A stretch of DNA of 8,103 nucleotides from Acidilobaceae archaeon (lineage in GTDB: Archaea; Thermoproteota; Thermoprotei_A; Sulfolobales; Acidilobaceae): assembly GCA_027013765.1 (NCBI GenBank), contig JALWGG010000225.1:1-8103 (forward strand), read 5' to 3'. The notes under the pieces are model-generated. The model did not search any database, was not told where the DNA came from, and saw only the letters and a list, made by a program, of their open reading frames with translations. This document shows positions 5,787-8,103 of the stretch, one piece after another (within the stretch, counting starts at the first letter, position 1; every line of letters begins with the position of its first letter). Made by a program: the position numbers and the translations under genes.

Positions 5787-5929
5787 GCCAAGGCCCCATC
5801 CAGAAGTGTAACTATGTATTAAGCCTTAAATCAGGATTAATCTATGCCATTCCTATTTAAACTATATTATATTAGCTCTGATAGCCATAATGGCATGGAG
5901 GGGAACCGTAGCCCCCCGGGCGGTGACAA
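5787..5929. promoter_or_regulatory. Divergent promoter region, DUF432-mscS and zinc protein-OFOR operons
   Basis: This 143-nt region separates divergent genes. An AT-rich core (5853-5875) holds TTTAAA at 5856-5861 and TATATTATATTA at 5863-5874, usable as TATA elements in either direction. Rightward transcripts would start near 5884-5895, giving a 35-45 nt leader. Leftward ones would start near 5830, or near 5800 if the second TTTAAG (5824-5829 on the complement) is used. An 8-bp inverted pair, ATGCCATT (5844-5851) and AATGGCAT (5889-5896), flanks the core. Positions are pattern-based; start sites are inferred. Confidence 0.55.
5844..5896. repeat. Symmetric inverted repeat around the divergent TATA core
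   Basis: ATGCCATT at 5844-5851 and AATGGCAT at 5889-5896 are exact reverse complements, centred on 5870 within the AT-rich core. The right copy also lies in a tighter palindrome, GCCAT-A-ATGGC (5884-5894), close to the inferred rightward start site. The layout fits paired operator half-sites controlling both operons, but the repeat is short enough that chance is not excluded. Confidence 0.45.
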
Positions 5930-6211
5930 TTGAGGAGGACATGTGCAACGTGCATGCACTGGAGGCCGCACATACTCTACCCATACATAGGCTTCTGTAA
6001 CATCCACTCCACGCTCACATTTGACGATCACCATTGCGACAAGTATGAGCCAATAAAGATCAATGGAAGAGCCCAACTATACTGGTGCCAGACGTGCAGG
6101 ACTAGACTGTCTCCGGAAGAGGCCAAGGCCCATATAGCCCGGGGGGATAGGGTATATATCGGGGGATACATCGACCCCGATGTCAGGGAAGAGATCTATG
6201 ATTCCTTTTAA
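5930..6211 (+). CDS. Small six-cysteine, probably zinc-binding protein
   Basis: A protein of 93 residues with two metal-site candidates. The N-terminal half has C5-x2-C8, H10, W11, C23, H26 and C36 in the order CATCMHW ... GFCNIHS ... HHCDKYEP, a Cys-rich knuckle layout. The C-terminal half has WCQTC (C53, C56) followed by a helix EEAKAHIARGD with H68. The function is not recognised; a metal-binding or redox/maturation helper is only a guess. The start TTG 5930 is forced: an in-frame TGA lies at 5924-5926, and the next start (ATG 5954) would lose the first CxxC. The GGTGA at 5922-5926 is only 3 nt from the TTG, so initiation is probably weak or the message has a different leader use. It ends 15 nt before the OFOR alpha gene on the same strand, so co-transcription is likely. 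Confidence 0.72.
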   Translation: MRRTCATCMHWRPHILYPYIGFCNIHSTLTFDDHHCDKYEPIKINGRAQLYWCQTCRTRLSPEEAKAHIARGDRVYIGGYIDPDVREEIYDSF

Positions 6212-6226
6212 GGGGTGGCGAGAGGG

Positions 6227-8103
6227 ATGGTAGACCTAACGTTCATAATAGGGGGCCCCCAGGGGGGCGGGATAGAATCTGCAGGCCAGATAGCATTGAA
6301 GACGTTTGTAATGAAAGGCTATCATGTGCTGGGCACGAGAGAGTATCAGAGCAACATTATGGGTGCACATAGCTACTACATGGTCCGTGTAAGGGAGGAT
6401 AGGCCTGGATCGGTCCGCCTACCGGTGGATATGGTGATAGCACTTGATGCCGAAAGCGTATTGACGCACTTCCACGATGTGAAGCGGGGGGGATTTCTAC
6501 TCTATGACTCGGGCACAGTGAACACCAGAGCGGACAAGATAGCCTCAATGCCCAAGCCGTTAAAGCAGAGGCTTAAGGAGGAATTCTCATCCCATGGTAT
6601 GGACCCTACAGTAGCTAACGCAGTGAAACTGGCGGAGTCCGAGGGGGTAAAGGCGGTTGGGTTGCCATTAAGGCAGCTGCTGAAAACCGTGGCGGAGAGA
6701 AGCAAGAGGCCTCTAGCATCAGTCTCTAAGACGATAAACACTATGGGGTTGTCGGCAGGATTATACTTGCTCGGAGTGGAGCTGGATTATATAAAGATGG
6801 GGATTAGGGTACAGTTCGCTGGCAAGGCCAAGGTTATAGAGCCTAACATAGTTGCTGCAGAGGCCTCTGTAGATTACGTGCGAGAGGTTTACGGTGATGT
6901 CGATAGGATCCCAGATGGTCCAAGCAAGGCTGTGGAGAGGATGATAGCCTCAGGGAACGACCTTGTCGCTATGGGCAAACTCGTTGCAGGCATAGGAGTC
7001 CAGGCATACTACCCAATAACACCATCAAGCGACGAGGCATTATACCTGGAGAGGCACAGGTATTATGAGCTAGATGAGGTTGCAAGGGAAAGGCTAGCAA
7101 TGGAGAAGGCTGGAATAGTCGTGGGCGAGGCGGAGGATGAGCGTTCAGCAGCCAACATGAGAATAGGAGCAGCGGCAGCGGGAGCCAGAAGCTCTACCAC
7201 GACAAGCGGGCCAGGCTTTAGCCTGATGAATGAAGCGATGAGTCTAGCAATAATGACCGAGACACCAGTAGTATTCACAATATGGATGAGAGCAGGCCCT
7301 AGTACAGGAATGCCTACAAGGGAGGGGCAACAGGACCTCCTCCAAGCGATATTCTCAGGTCACGGGGATAACCCTAAGATTGTTATTGCGAGCGGCGACC
7401 ACATTGAGGCATACTATGATGCAGCAACCGCATTTAACCTTGCGGAGAGGTACCAGACCCCCGTGGTCCACGTCCTAGACAAGTATTTGGCCTCAAGCAT
7501 GGTGAGTATTGACAGGGAAGAACTGGATCCAAGCAGGATATCCATAGACAGGGGCGCCCTAGTAGATGATCCAGGCCCAGGGTATCTACGTTACAAGATA
7601 ACGGATAACGGCATAAGCCCACGGGCCAGAGTTGGTACCGTTCCCATGGTTATCACCGGGCTAGAGCATATGGAAGACGGGTTCGTCACTGAGGACCCCG
7701 TGGTCAGGGATCAGATGATGGAGAAGAGGAGGAGGAAATGGATGACTATCGAGAAAGAGGTGCCAGAGAGCGAAAGGGCGAGATACTACGGTGCTGAGGA
7801 CCCCGAGATATTGCTAGTCTCATGGGGATCAACGAAGCCAATAATTCTGGAAGCTCTAAGAGAGCTTGAAGCTGAGGGACTCAGCATAGGCTTCCTCCAG
7901 ATACGCATGTTCTCTCCATTCCCAGTAGAAACCGTGGGCAAGCTAGTGTCGAGGGCCAAGACTGTTATAGACATAGAGCAGAATGACATGCTACAGGCCT
8001 CTCTGCTAGTATCCGCATATACAGGGTACAGGATAAGGCACGCCATAGTAAAGCTGAATGGGCGCCCCCTATTTGATGTGGAGGTCGTGCATGGTGTTAA
8101 AAG
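6227..8103 (+). CDS. 2-oxoacid:ferredoxin oxidoreductase, fused gamma-alpha subunit (3' end cut)
   Basis: The frame is open for 625 codons to the window edge. It ends on VEVVHGVK, typical of the last residues of this family, so the gene is nearly complete. The enzyme oxidatively decarboxylates pyruvate, 2-oxoglutarate or other 2-oxoacids with CoA and reduces ferredoxin. Order of domains: gamma domain (about 1-190) starting IGGPQGGGIESAGQ with GTREYQSNIMGAHSYYMVRV; pyrimidine-binding domain with YPITP (262-266) and SSDE, EDERSAANMRIGA (303-315) and SGPGFSLMNE (327-336); then WMRAGPSTGMPTREG, where R355 seems to match the arginine shown important in the Sulfolobus tokodaii enzyme; then the C-terminal domain II. 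The fused gamma-alpha form is the crenarchaeal two-subunit type. The beta subunit, with the pyrophosphate half and Fe-S cluster, should follow outside the window. ATG 6227 has GGGGTGG (6212-6218) 8 nt ahead. Substrate range cannot be fixed from this subunit alone. Confidence 0.93.
   Translation, partial: MVDLTFIIGGPQGGGIESAGQIALKTFVMKGYHVLGTREYQSNIMGAHSYYMVRVREDRPGSVRLPVDMVIALDAESVLTHFHDVKRGGFLLYDSGTVNTRADKIASMPKPLKQRLKEEFSSHGMDPTVANAVKLAESEGVKAVGLPLRQLLKTVAERSKRPLASVSKTINTMGLSAGLYLLGVELDYIKMGIRVQFAGKAKVIEPNIVAAEASVDYVREVYGDVDRIPDGPSKAVERMIASGNDLVAMGKLVAGIGVQAYYPITPSSDEALYLERHRYYELDEVARERLAMEKAGIVVGEAEDERSAANMRIGAAAAGARSSTTTSGPGFSLMNEAMSLAIMTETPVVFTIWMRAGPSTGMPTREGQQDLLQAIFSGHGDNPKIVIASGDHIEAYYDAATAFNLAERYQTPVVHVLDKYLASSMVSIDREELDPSRISIDRGALVDDPGPGYLRYKITDNGISPRARVGTVPMVITGLEHMEDGFVTEDPVVRDQMMEKRRRKWMTIEKEVPESERARYYGAEDPEILLVSWGSTKPIILEALRELEAEGLSIGFLQIRMFSPFPVETVGKLVSRAKTVIDIEQNDMLQASLLVSAYTGYRIRHAIVKLNGRPLFDVEVVHGVK

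Noticed and set aside
5867..6076. Minus-strand open frame opposite the zinc protein
   Set aside because: It covers the Cys-rich gene in antisense and runs into the promoter core; no SD or family features.
6249..6270. GGGGGCCCCC palindrome and G-run at the 5' end of OFOR
   Set aside because: It is explained by the conserved GGPQGGG motif of the gamma domain in a GC-permitting codon choice; no need for a regulatory role.

Overview
The window reads as chromosomal DNA of a hyperthermophilic crenarchaeon (Thermoproteota), most likely from Desulfurococcales or a near relative. The signs are heavy use of AGG/AGA and ATA codons, frequent TTG/GTG starts with G-rich Shine-Dalgarno sites (GGGGTG type), an archaeal uL2, TATA-type promoters, a fused gamma-alpha 2-oxoacid:ferredoxin oxidoreductase, and the gene set of the crenarchaeal Ced DNA-import system. 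The genus cannot be fixed from the sequence alone.

Left part (1-4161, + strand): the 3' end of a PrpB-type (2-methyl)isocitrate lyase gene, then a tight run cedA1 - cedA - cedB - rpl2. The first three encode what I read as a complete core Ced apparatus. These are a two-helix VirB2-like pilin (CedA1), a polytopic VirB6-like channel protein with a large external domain (CedA), and a membrane-anchored HerA/VirB4 ATPase (CedB). cedB overlaps the 50S ribosomal protein uL2 gene by 35 nt, and rpl2 may also have its own promoter inside the end of cedB. The main new observation is that the N-terminal hairpin of CedA aligns without gaps to the CedA1 pilin. CedA may therefore be a concatenated pilin-hairpin protein with an ectodomain added.

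Middle (4244-5786, - strand, convergent to rpl2): a two-gene operon of a protein I assign to the archaeal DUF432 family followed, 1 nt later, by an MscS-type mechanosensitive channel.

Right part (5930-8103, + strand): after a 143-nt divergent promoter region with a symmetric inverted repeat, a small six-cysteine, probably zinc-binding protein lies 15 nt before the alpha (gamma-alpha fused) subunit of a 2-oxoacid:ferredoxin oxidoreductase. That reading frame is still open at the window edge; the beta subunit would be expected just beyond. No RNA genes, insertion sequences or CRISPR arrays were seen, and no gene-free stretch exceeds 143 nt.
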